A stretch of DNA of 64,000 bases from Zavarzinia compransoris. GTDB lineage: Bacteria; Pseudomonadota; Alphaproteobacteria; Zavarziniales; Zavarziniaceae. The DNA is taken from assembly GCF_003173055.1 (NCBI RefSeq), contig NZ_QGLF01000006.1, positions 124,332 to 188,331 of the forward strand, read 5' to 3'. The notes beneath the pieces were generated by a model. That model was not told where the DNA came from and ran no database searches. It worked only from the letters and a program-made list of their open reading frames with translations. Each line of letters begins with the position of its first letter. Position 1 is the stretch's first letter. The translations under genes and the position numbers were made by a program. Positions 52,238 through 60,549 of the stretch are shown in pieces.

Positions 52238-53088
52238 TGGCGCAGCGCCCCCGCTCGCTCTCCATAAGCACGGCCCAATCTCCTGACCGTCCAGTAGCCC
52301 GGGCCTGCCGCCGATGGCCCCGGTTGCGCGGCGGACGATCAGGAACGGGGCGACGCCAAAAAGCTAACGATCAGTAGCGTACCAATCGCCCGATGCCTGT
52401 TGTCGCCCACCGCCTTCGACAGGTAGTGCCGGGCATCGAGGCGGCACGAAAGGGAGAGGTGGGCCGGGCCGGGATGGACCGGCGGGGGATGGAGAGAGCC
52501 GCAGTCCGTCCCTTCCCGCTCTCCCGAGTATGCTGCATCCACCGCAACCTCGACGCCGCGATGCGAGCGGCGAACATCACCGGCGAGAGCGGCACGCTGA
52601 ACGCCCAGGCGAAGTCCGCCGCACGCTCGGCCTTCGAGAGCACGAAGCAGCGCTTCTTCAACCATCTGATCACCGGCATGGCCGGCCTTCCGCATTCATC
52701 TCGATCAGACCGACCGACCGGAGATCGGCGCCGCCTGGAAGTGCACCGGCGAGCGGGCCGTCGACTTCCTCGCCTTGCAGATCGACGATCCCGTCTTCGT
52801 ACAGCCGATCCGCGCATCCCGCACCTGAAAGGCGTTCCCTGTCGGATTGTGAAACAAGGCGGAGACCGGCCATGAAATCCTATGCGTTGTGCGTCATCGC
52901 CGCCAAGGCTGGTTTGCCCTGGCCAAGCGGGCCTCGCACAACCGAACCCTGATGGCTCGCCTGTTCCGCCGGCCGCTGGAGCGGGTGCTCGGGTTCGACT
53001 TCGACCTCAACGACATAGTCCTGATGGATCGGGGCTATGACCCCGACGAGTTGGACCGCTACCAAAAGGGCTTGTGCCCCCCTATGCA
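52238..53088. other. decayed mobile DNA right of the arsenic island
   Basis: No intact gene. It includes a DUF736 fragment (52688-52828). Two short translated stretches look gene-derived but are unassigned: NLDAAMRAANITGESGTL... near 52540-52680 and LMDRGYDPDELDRYQKG near 53020-53070. Neighbouring frames break within 50-100 codons. This fits the worn edge of an integrated plasmid or ICE. Confidence 0.5.
52688..52828 (+). pseudogene. DUF736 family C-terminal fragment
   Basis: The 46 codons ending at TGA 52826-52828 read EIGAAWKCTGERAVDFLALQ followed by IDDPVFVQPIRA. This matches the C-terminal half of DUF736 proteins (EIGAAWK..., YLSVKLDDPSFPAPI from memory), small proteins carried by alphaproteobacterial plasmids and conjugative elements. 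The N-terminal half is missing or shifted to another frame. Confidence 0.55.
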
Positions 53089-53640
53089 TCAATCAGCCGC
53101 CCCGGCGGCCGCGATTGCCAGCAAGGCCTCCAATTCCTCCCCGACATCGTCGAGGGCTCGGGTGCTGCGTGATGCACGGCATAGTGCCACCGTGCCCTCG
53201 ACCGAAGCGACGATCAACATGGCGAGGCGGCGGGCTCGTGCCGGTGCCATCCCCTCCTTCTCCAGACCCCGGGTCAGCGTCCCGCGCCATTGATCGAAAA
53301 TGACCTGGGTCATGTCCAGCAGGTGGGCCTGTACTTCGGCATCGGGAAAGCCGGCCTCGCCGACGAAGGCCTCGACGGACACCGCCAGCACCGGGCAGCC
53401 GGCCTCGAAGGCACTCTCCTCCAGGATTTGCCGCCAGCCGGCGATGAAAGCCGAAAGGCCGGCTTTCACCCCATGGGCCTCGACCAGCACAGCCAGCAGC
53501 TGGCCGACTTCCCGCCCAGCGAAGATCAGGGCATCCTCCAACAGTTGCAGCGTGCCGCGTGGGAAATGATGCCCGACCGATCCCCACGGCGTGCCGGTAC
53601 GCCGGACGACTTCCCGGATACTGGTCGCATTCAGCCCACG
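53089..53640 (-). pseudogene. 5'-truncated TetR-family regulator
   Basis: About 183 codons encode a TetR protein from the second half of its HTH (GLNATSIREVVRRTGTPWGS, VGHHFPRG) through a complete ligand domain (ESAFEAGCPVLAVSVEAF...), as in YxaF/LmrA-like regulators. The first 20-30 residues are absent. Around 53637 the frame runs into the antisense of an unrelated plus-strand membrane gene, which marks a rearrangement junction. A longer open frame to 53808 exists, but its start is foreign sequence. Confidence 0.6.
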
Positions 53641-53909
53641 GCGGTCGCCCTTCTGCTGGTGCCGCTGGTCCTGCTGGCCCATCGCGCCCTCGACTACATC
53701 TAATCTGCAAGGCCGACCACAGCTATTCGCTGGTCCATGGCTTCGTTTCGGGGAGTTGGCTGTCGCTCGGGCACTATCTTTTCGCCAGCCCCGGCCAGAT
53801 CCTGCCACGGATCAACCTCATCATCGCCATCCAGGTCGTGCTGGCGACCCTATTGTTCGCCTATGCCCTGTGGCCATCCACCTTCAGCGACTGGTGGCAT
53901 TTCTGGTGA
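53635..53909 (+). pseudogene. membrane-protein 3' fragment with frameshift
   Basis: Plus-strand codons from 53635 read TAVALLLVPLVLLAHRALDY up to a stop at 53701. In another frame the sequence continues as HGFVSGSWLSLGHYLFASPG and a hydrophobic segment ending TFSDWWHFW, stop 53907-53909. Together they look like the C-terminal half of a small membrane protein with one frameshift. The family was not recognised. The left edge coincides with the truncated tetR. Confidence 0.4.
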
Positions 53910-54378
53910 TCGACCGCGTAGTGTTGGGTGGCTGGCAGGCGTCGCTCGAAACTTGGTATTTCACCCCGGCGAGACGGGCACCACCGCCTTCGCCGGGGAT
54001 TTCCCCGCCGCCGTGCTGCGCTGGGCCGAGGCCCGTCCTGGTGACGGTCCTCGTGTCATCCCGATCGTGGACAGCGACTGCCCCTGCCCCCGCCCGGCCA
54101 TCACCACGGTCGAGGACGCGTTGGGCGAGATCCAGGGAATGATTCCGCCGCTTCGCATTCTTCGTCTCGACGATCCGGCGGTCGAGAATCCCTCCGCCTT
54201 CGCTGCCATGCTGAGGGGCCTTCCGGCGACCCCCACCCTGATCGTCACCGACAGGGCCCAGGTCCGCTATGCCGGCCCCGCCGTCAGCGGCGGCACCTGC
54301 ACGGGCACCTTGCTGCGCGTTGTGCGAAGACTGGGAAGCCCGCGCTTCGTCCCACCGACAGTGATCGGCAATCGATGA
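53910..54378 (+). pseudogene. DUF6436-like thioredoxin-fold protein, probably truncated
   Basis: An open frame ending at TGA 54376-54378 contains VIPIVDSDCPCPRPAI, a CPC motif, then LRLDDPAVENPSAFAAMLRG and ATPTLIVTDRAQVRYAGPAV. This resembles thioredoxin-like DUF6436 proteins with a proline loop (ATPT). The N-terminal anchor is not found in the same frame, and no start with a ribosome site was seen. The 3' end runs straight into the transposase remnant. Confidence 0.45.
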
Positions 54379-55395
54379 CTGGGCGTGGCGGCACAATCAG
54401 CGCTACGGCACCCTCATTTGTGATCTTGAGCGGCGCCGGACGATTGCCCTGCTGCCGGACCGTGAGCCCGCCACCGCCCAAGGCTGGCTCTTGGGTCAGC
54501 CCCAGATCTCTATTGTCGCCCGAGATCGAGGCGGCAGCTACGCCCTCGCGGCGGCCAAGGCGCTGCCCGAGGCGACACAAGTCGCCGATCGGTGGCATCT
54601 GATGGAGATGCAAGCCGCGCCTTCCTTGACGCCGTGCGCAAATCCATGCGCCAAGTCCGGACGGCGATCGGCGCGGCTACGATCAATCCTGAATTGCTCA
54701 CCGCGGCGGAACAGCGGCTGTATGAGGGATATCTGCGCCAGGAGGACACCAATGGTGCCATCCTCGGCTTGGCGAAGGAAGGGGTGGCGATCAAGGAGAT
54801 CGTGCGCGGCCAGCGTTCCGATGTCTTTCGTACCCGAGAGAGCTCGTTGGAGATCCATTTGCCTTGGCCCGATGCCCAATGGGCGGCCGGACAGCGCAAC
54901 ACGCCGAGTTGTGGCGGCGGCTAAAGAAACAGGGCTTCCGCGGCAGCCTGCGTGTCGTCGCCGAGTGGGCAGCACGCCGGCGGCAGGCGGAAAGGGCCGA
55001 TGCGAGTTCGCTAAGCCGGGCCCCATCGGCACGGACGATTGCCCGGCTGCTCACCATAGACAGAGACGGCCTCACCAGATCGGAAACCGTGACCGTCGCA
55101 GCGATCAAGGCCGGGGCGCCACTTCTGGTGCAGGCCCGGAACATCGTCGCCGCTTTCCAGGCGATGATCCGCAAACGGTCGCTGGGAGACCTCGCTTCTT
55201 GGCTGGCGGAAGCCCGATCGAGCCTAGTGGCGTCCTTCGCCAATGGCGTGATCAAGGATCAGTGCCGCGATCACGTCGCCCTGGTCGAACGGCAAGACCG
55301 AGGGGCAGATCACCAACCTCAAACTCGTGAAGCGCCAGATGTACGGTAGGGGCGGCCTGGATTTGCTTCAGGCTCGGGTCATCGGTGCCACCTGA
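54371..55395 (+). pseudogene. ISL3-family transposase remnant with frameshifts
   Basis: Pieces of one transposase occur in three frames: IDDWAWRHNQRYGTLICDLE, VARDRGGSYALAAAKALPEA and VADRWHLME (to about 54605). Then FLDAVRKSMRQVRTAIGAAT (to about 54830), SLVASFANGVIKDQCRDHVA (about 55210-55280) and TEGQITNLKLVKRQMYGRG up to TGA 55393-55395. This is the ISL3 (DDE) family layout. The N-terminal third is missing, and at least three frameshifts make it inactive. Confidence 0.72.
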
Positions 55396-55855
55396 CAGCG
55401 GGATCATCAAAACTGCGTCAGAGCCCAAATTGCACACCCATACGGGGTCCCGTTACCGAGCCGATTGACACCCTGATGTTGGTCACGGCGTATTTCCGGA
55501 TCTCGAAGACCCGGGCTACATCGATCTTCGCAGAGGTGGATAGCGCCGGTCGATGTCGGAACTTCTCCCCGGATGCCTCGGGTTATCGAGGTGTCTTGTC
55601 GGACGAGGACAGGGAGCAGAGAGGAAAAACGCCCTTCCAATGGGAAATATGCAAGAATTGATAGACCATTTTTATGACCCGGCAGCGCAAGATCGGAAAA
55701 TTTTCAAGGTATTTCATAGGTGCGATCATCAAATCCGGTCGATGATGGCCCGGCGATTTCGGCAATGCAAAAATACGGAGCGGTAAAAAAACGGACAGGC
55801 GGCAGGCCAGCCTAGAATGGCCATAGCCCGCCGCCGCCCGAACAGGCCGGACGGA
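55396..55855. other. IS right end and gene-free DNA
   Basis: Just after the transposase remnant lies GGGATCATCAAAACTGCG (about 55399), plausibly the IS terminal region. The rest up to the luxR2 regulatory site has short frames only and no recognisable gene. Confidence 0.4.
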
Positions 55856-55873
55856 AACTGTACTTTCGGCCAG
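55856..55873 (+). promoter_or_regulatory. LuxR2 activator motif, copy 1 (AACTGTACTTTCGGCCAG)
   Basis: An 18-bp motif 140 bp upstream of luxR2 that recurs with one mismatch at 58733. AT-rich CAAATATATAAC follows 22-33 bp downstream as a possible -10 region without a good -35, as expected for an activator-dependent promoter. It implies autoregulation of luxR2. Confidence 0.6.
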
Positions 55874-56012
55874 GGCTGGCCCCTGCGGCCCGACCAAATA
55901 TATAACCTTGTCGAGATGGCCTTCATGGGGTCGGCATTGCGGCTTTCGCTGCCAAGAGAAACAAGAAAAGCCGGCGGCGCGGCAAGCCCGCGGCGAAACG
56001 GGGAGACGGCGG

Positions 56013-58676
56013 ATGGCGAGCCGCGACAAATTCAGCCCGCCGGCATTCAAGCTGCCGTTGATCCGGCGCCAGCGCTTGATCGAGGCGGTTTGCGCCAGTA
56101 TCGCGGGCAACACGGTCTCCCTGATCGTGGCGCCGACGGGGAGCGGCAAGTCGGCCCTGCTGGTGCAGGCGATGGAGGCCTGGTGCGCCCAGGGCGGCGA
56201 AGCGGCCTGGTATGCCTGCGACCATTTCGATGCCGAGGCCGGCCGCTTCCTCTTCATGTTCGAGCAGGCGATCGCCGATGACCGGGGCATCGACAGCGAC
56301 AACCGCAGCACCATCGAAACCCTGCTGTCGTCGAGCGACCCCAAGGGCTTGGCCGATACCATCGTCGCCCGCGGGCGGCGCCTGGTGGTCTTCATCGACA
56401 ACCTCCATCTTTGCGACAGCGAGGAGACGGCAAGTGCCCTGGACATGCTGATCCGGGAAAGCCGCGGCCTGCTGCATGTGGTGATCGGGGCGCGCCGGAC
56501 ACCGCGCCTGACCCTGGGCAGCCTGCGGCTGCACGGGCTGGTGCGCGAGTTCGATGCCGCCGACCTCGCCTTTTCGGGCGAGGAGGCCCGCCATCTCATT
56601 GGCAACGACTGCCGGGCCGATGCCGATGTCATCGAGCGGATCATCCAGCGCACCGAAGGCTGGGTCGCCGGGCTGCAACTGGTGCGCCTTCTGGTCCTTG
56701 CCGGCACCAGCCTGCGCCGCCTGGCCGAGGAATTCTCGGGTGCCGACCAGGATGTCGGCCAGTTCCTGAACGAGGAAGTGTTCCGCACCCTGCCTCCCTC
56801 CTTGCGCCGCTACCTGCTGCATGTCGCCGCCCTCGACTGCATCTCGGCCGAACTGTCGGAAGTGGTGACCGGCGATCCCGAGGCGCATCGCCTGTTCCAG
56901 GAGATGCAGGAACGCAACCTCTTCGTCATGCCGCTCGACCGCCGCGGCACCCAGGTCCGGCTGCACGCGATGTTCCGCGACTTCCTGGCCGGCCAGGCGA
57001 TGCGCGAGGACCCGGCGCTGATCCTGCGCTGCCTGCGCCGGGCGGCGCTGTGGCACCACGGCAAGGGCGAGTGGATCGAGGCGATCGACTATGCCTTCCG
57101 CGCCGGCGATCCCGCGCTTGCGGCCGAATGGCTGGAGCGCCGGGCCCCCGACCTCCTGACCCGACGGGGCGAGACGGCGCGGTTCCTGAATTGTGCCGAT
57201 CGCCTGGCCGGCCTCGAAGGCGAGCGGCCGGGCATCATCTTCTGGCGGATCTGGGCCACCCTGTTTTCGGGCGATTACGACCGGGCCGGCATCCTGATCG
57301 ACGAGCACGACGAGGCCCTCCGGCGCTACGATCCCGGCGGCCACCAGCTTGGCTTGCTCCGGTTCATGATCGCCTTCTTCGCCCATCACCATGCGGATGC
57401 GCTGGCGCTCGGCCCGCAATGGCTGGACAGCGATCCCGACGGGACGGCCTTCGACCGGGCGGCGGTCCTCATCGGCATGGCGCTCTGCCACCGTACCCAG
57501 CTCGACATGGCGAGCGCGCTGAAGTGCTGGGATCTCGCCCGGCAGGAACTCGCCCGCGCGCCTACCGCCTATGGCCTGGCCTGGATCGCCACGCTCTCGG
57601 CCCATCTGATGCTGGTGCAGGGCCGCCCCCTGGCCGCCGCCCGGGAGATCGAGGCCATGCTGGCCGGGCATCCGCCGACCGACCTCATGCGCAGCACCGC
57701 CGAACTGGTACTGGCCGCTGCCTATTACGAATGCGGCCACATCGATCAGGCACGCCTGCTGATCCGGCGCAGCCTGCACACCATCGCCCAGCACGGCAGC
57801 ATCGACGTCGCCCTCTGCGGCTGGCGCGTGGCGGCGCGGCTGGCGGTCCTGGACCATGGCGCCGCCGCGGCGCTCGACCTGCTGCGCGGCGTCGAACTGC
57901 TGTCGATCCGCCGCTTCGGGACGGCGGCGCTGCACCGGGTGCACCTGCTGCGCGCCGAACTCATCCTCGACCTCGACCCCGAGGTGCGGCGCGGCCTGCA
58001 GGCTGGCGACGCCATCGACGGGGTGGGGGCGCTGGCCGAGCCGGACACGCCCGAGACGGCCGAATGGCATCGGCTGCTGAACGCCAAGCGCCATCTCGTC
58101 TCGGGCCATCCCCGGCGGGCGATCGCCGATATCCTGCCCGTGCTGGCGGCCGCGCGCACCGGCGGGCGGCTGCGTCTCTGGGTCCAGGCGGCCTGCGTCA
58201 AGGCCGCCGCCCACCAGGCCGACGGCGAGACGACCTTTGCCCTCCGCACCCTGATGGAGGCGATCGAACAGGCGGGTGCGCTCGGCCTGCGGCAGGCGAT
58301 CATCGAGCAGAAGGCGGTGCTAAGGCCGCTCGCCGCCGCCCTCGCCCTTCATTGGCGCCCCGCCCAGGGCGGCCTGGCGCCGGCGGCGGCGGCATTGGTC
58401 GAACATCTGACGGGCACCGCCCCGGCCCTGGTCGAGGCGGCGGACGACGACGAGGCGCTGGCGGACGATCTCGCCGCCGCCGTCCAACTCAGCCGGAAGG
58501 AATACCGCGTCCTGGTCATGGTTTCCCAGGGCCTGACCAACGTCCAGATCATGGAGCGGCTGTTCGTCTCGCTCTCGGCCGTCAAATGGCACCTGAGCAA
58601 TATCTTCGACAAGCTCGGCGCGCGTTCCCGCACGGCGGCGGTCGCCAGGGCGCGTGCCCTCGGCTTGCTTGAATAG
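56013..58676 (+). CDS. MalT-type LuxR-family transcriptional activator (copy 2)
   Basis: An 887-aa activator: Walker A APTGSGKSA (residues 40-48), Walker B-like VVFIDNLHL, a long TPR-like middle and a C-terminal LuxR HTH (LSRKEYRVLVMVSQGLTNVQ...SAVKWHLSNIF). The start at 56013 (MASRDKF) follows GGGGAGACGG; the frame is open further upstream but without similarity. It is a relative of the regulator at 38894. It lies upstream of the P450-rubredoxin genes and shares a promoter motif with them, so it is their likely activator. Confidence 0.88.
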   Translation: MASRDKFSPPAFKLPLIRRQRLIEAVCASIAGNTVSLIVAPTGSGKSALLVQAMEAWCAQGGEAAWYACDHFDAEAGRFLFMFEQAIADDRGIDSDNRSTIETLLSSSDPKGLADTIVARGRRLVVFIDNLHLCDSEETASALDMLIRESRGLLHVVIGARRTPRLTLGSLRLHGLVREFDAADLAFSGEEARHLIGNDCRADADVIERIIQRTEGWVAGLQLVRLLVLAGTSLRRLAEEFSGADQDVGQFLNEEVFRTLPPSLRRYLLHVAALDCISAELSEVVTGDPEAHRLFQEMQERNLFVMPLDRRGTQVRLHAMFRDFLAGQAMREDPALILRCLRRAALWHHGKGEWIEAIDYAFRAGDPALAAEWLERRAPDLLTRRGETARFLNCADRLAGLEGERPGIIFWRIWATLFSGDYDRAGILIDEHDEALRRYDPGGHQLGLLRFMIAFFAHHHADALALGPQWLDSDPDGTAFDRAAVLIGMALCHRTQLDMASALKCWDLARQELARAPTAYGLAWIATLSAHLMLVQGRPLAAAREIEAMLAGHPPTDLMRSTAELVLAAAYYECGHIDQARLLIRRSLHTIAQHGSIDVALCGWRVAARLAVLDHGAAAALDLLRGVELLSIRRFGTAALHRVHLLRAELILDLDPEVRRGLQAGDAIDGVGALAEPDTPETAEWHRLLNAKRHLVSGHPRRAIADILPVLAAARTGGRLRLWVQAACVKAAAHQADGETTFALRTLMEAIEQAGALGLRQAIIEQKAVLRPLAAALALHWRPAQGGLAPAAAALVEHLTGTAPALVEAADDDEALADDLAAAVQLSRKEYRVLVMVSQGLTNVQIMERLFVSLSAVKWHLSNIFDKLGARSRTAAVARARALGLLE

Positions 58677-58732
58677 GCCGCCCTCGTAACGGATCATATC
58701 CCACGCCGGCCGGTATGGGACATTCCGTCAAG

Positions 58733-58750
58733 AACTGTCCTTTCGGCCAG
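58733..58750 (+). promoter_or_regulatory. LuxR2 activator motif, copy 2 (AACTGTCCTTTCGGCCAG)
   Basis: 17 of 18 bases match the site upstream of luxR2. It lies 79 bp before the P450 start. CGGCCCG follows at nearly the same distance in both copies (13 and 14 bp). TAGGGT at 58772 is a possible -10. Confidence 0.62.
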
Positions 58751-58828
58751 TGAAGCGGCTTCCCGGCCCGCTAGGGTTCAAGGCGACGGACAGCAAACGT
58801 CCAAAGCAGAACCAGCGGGAGAAACGCC

Positions 58829-60115
58829 ATGGATAATCTCAGAATTCCGCTCGACCTGGTGGCGCCGATATTCGCGCCCTCGACATTCGGGGACCGCGAT
58901 CGCGTGCACGAGATCTTCAGGACCCTCCGCCGCGACTATCCGCTCTCGATCGCCGAAGTGCCCGGCTACGATCCGCACTGGATCGTTACGCGTTATGACG
59001 ACATCCGTGAGATCACCCGCCAGGACGAGATTTTCCTCAGTTCCGATCGCTCGAAGACCCTGGCGTCGCAATATGCCGAACAATTGATGCGCGACTATAC
59101 CGGCGGCCTGCCCCACATCTACCGCACCCTGGTGCATATGGACGAGCCGGAACACACCGACTACCGCCGGGTGACCGCGGCCGAGTTCATGCCCCAGGCG
59201 ATCATGAAACTGGAACCCAAGGTGCGCGCGATCGCCAAGCGTTACGCGGACCGCCTGGCCGGCATGGCGCCGCATTGCGATTTCGCCTGGGATCTCGCCT
59301 TCTATTATCCGCTCGAGGTGGTCCTGACCATCGTCGGCATCCCCGAGAAGGATCACGAGAATATGCTGCGGCTGACGCAGTGGCTGTTCAACTATGCCGA
59401 TCCCGAATTGAAACGGCCCGGCTCCGACCCCACCGACCCCGGCGAGATCATCAAGACCTGGGACATCGTCTATGCCGAGTTCAAGGACTATTACGACAAG
59501 GTGATCGCCGACCGCAGGGCTTGCCCGCGCGACGATGTCGCCTCGCTGATCGCCAACGGCTCGATCAACGGCTGCCCGATGGAGAACCGCGCCGCGATCT
59601 CCTATTTCGCCATCGCCGCGACCGCCGGGCACGACACCACGTCGGCGACCACCGCCACCTCGATGTGGAAGCTGGCCGAGGAACCGGGCCTGTTGCAGCG
59701 CCTGAAGGACAACCCGAAGCTGATTGCCGGCTTCGTCGAGGAATCCATCCGCTGGGCGACGCCGATCCAGCATTTCGTGCGGTCCGCCAAGGAGGATTAC
59801 GTCCTGCGCGGCCGGCAGATCAAGAAGGGCGATCTGCTCTATCTCTCCTACATCTCTGGCAACCGCGACGAGGAAGCCTTCCCCGATCCCTTCACCTTCA
59901 AGCCCGAGCGTTCGCCCAACCGCCACATCGGCTTCGGCTACGGCGGCCACATCTGCCTCGGCCAGCATCTGGCCCGGCTGGAGATGCGGTGCTTCTGGGA
60001 AGAAGTCATCCCGCGGCTGAAGCACCTCGAAATGGCGGGCGAAGGGCGGATGACGGAATCCGAACTGGTGTGCGGGCCGAAACACGTGCCGATCACCTTC
60101 GAGATGGCGGCCTGA
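58829..60115 (+). CDS. cytochrome P450
   Basis: A 428-aa soluble bacterial P450. The heme loop is FGYGGHICLGQHLAR with the thiolate Cys376, the I-helix oxygen motif is AGHDTTS (residues 266-272) and the K-helix is EESIR. Length and motifs are those of class I bacterial enzymes that take electrons from a small iron-sulfur protein. A rubredoxin gene follows 8 bp later. Substrate unknown: the DUF1302/DUF1329 genes nearby suggest a hydrophobic compound such as a steroid, terpene or alkyl chain (inference). Confidence 0.92.
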   Translation: MDNLRIPLDLVAPIFAPSTFGDRDRVHEIFRTLRRDYPLSIAEVPGYDPHWIVTRYDDIREITRQDEIFLSSDRSKTLASQYAEQLMRDYTGGLPHIYRTLVHMDEPEHTDYRRVTAAEFMPQAIMKLEPKVRAIAKRYADRLAGMAPHCDFAWDLAFYYPLEVVLTIVGIPEKDHENMLRLTQWLFNYADPELKRPGSDPTDPGEIIKTWDIVYAEFKDYYDKVIADRRACPRDDVASLIANGSINGCPMENRAAISYFAIAATAGHDTTSATTATSMWKLAEEPGLLQRLKDNPKLIAGFVEESIRWATPIQHFVRSAKEDYVLRGRQIKKGDLLYLSYISGNRDEEAFPDPFTFKPERSPNRHIGFGYGGHICLGQHLARLEMRCFWEEVIPRLKHLEMAGEGRMTESELVCGPKHVPITFEMAA

Positions 60116-60123
60116 GCGCGGTC

Positions 60124-60303
60124 ATGCCCGAAGCCCCCTTCAAGGTCTGGCAATGCCAGACCTGCGGCGAACTTTATGACGAAGCCGCCGGCCTGCCCGA
60201 TTTCGGAATCCCCCCGGGCATGCGTTTCGTCGACCTGCCGGACGACTGGATCTGCCCGGCCTGCGGCAGCGCGAAAAGCGACTTCCTTCCCTACGATCTC
60301 TGA
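60124..60303 (+). CDS. rubredoxin
   Basis: A 59-aa protein with the two rubredoxin knuckles: Cys11-x2-Cys14-Gly (CQTCGELYDE) and Cys44-x2-Cys47-Gly (CPACGSAKSDF), which hold one iron by four cysteines, and the core PPGMRFVDLPDDW. The ATG is 8 bp after the P450 stop, so it is very likely the electron donor of that P450. Ferredoxins usually serve this role, which makes the pairing notable. It is too short to stand out as an open frame of its own. Confidence 0.88.
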   Translation: MPEAPFKVWQCQTCGELYDEAAGLPDFGIPPGMRFVDLPDDWICPACGSAKSDFLPYDL

Positions 60304-60317
60304 GCACCGGAACACAG

Positions 60318-60346
60318 CGAGGGCCGGCCTTCCCGGCCGGCCCTCG
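60318..60346. terminator. 12-bp perfect hairpin after rubredoxin
   Basis: CGAGGGCCGGCC (60318-60329), loop TTCCC, GGCCGGCCCTCG (60335-60346), starting 14 bp after the rubredoxin stop. It is very stable but has no T-run. It probably ends or protects the P450-rubredoxin transcript, in agreement with a separate promoter for the next gene. Confidence 0.6.
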
Positions 60347-60438
60347 CCCATGCAGGCGCCGCCGGGTCCTGCCGATCGGAGCCGGTTACAATGTCGCCGC
60401 TGCCGATTGCATCCAATGAGGGAGTATCCGTGGAAAAA

Positions 60439-60456
60439 AACTGCCCGAATGGCCAG
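60439..60456 (+). promoter_or_regulatory. LuxR2 activator motif, copy 3 (degenerate)
   Basis: AACTGCCCGAATGGCCAG keeps both ends of the motif (AACTG-N7-GGCCAG; 13 of 18 bases match copy 2) and lies 93 bp before the DUF1329 start, close to the distance seen for the P450. It suggests a third target of the same regulator. Confidence 0.45.
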
Positions 60457-60549
60457 TCGGGCGAACGGCCGCCTCCCTTAGCGTGCCCGAAGGCGCGGAG
60501 GATGAAAACCTGCGTCTCGACAAGACAAGAACAGTTCGAGGGGGAGGAT

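Noticed and set aside
53641-53808. Start of the third TetR protein at 53808
   Set aside because: The first 50 or so residues are the antisense of a membrane-protein fragment and do not form the first TetR helix; the gene is treated as truncated.
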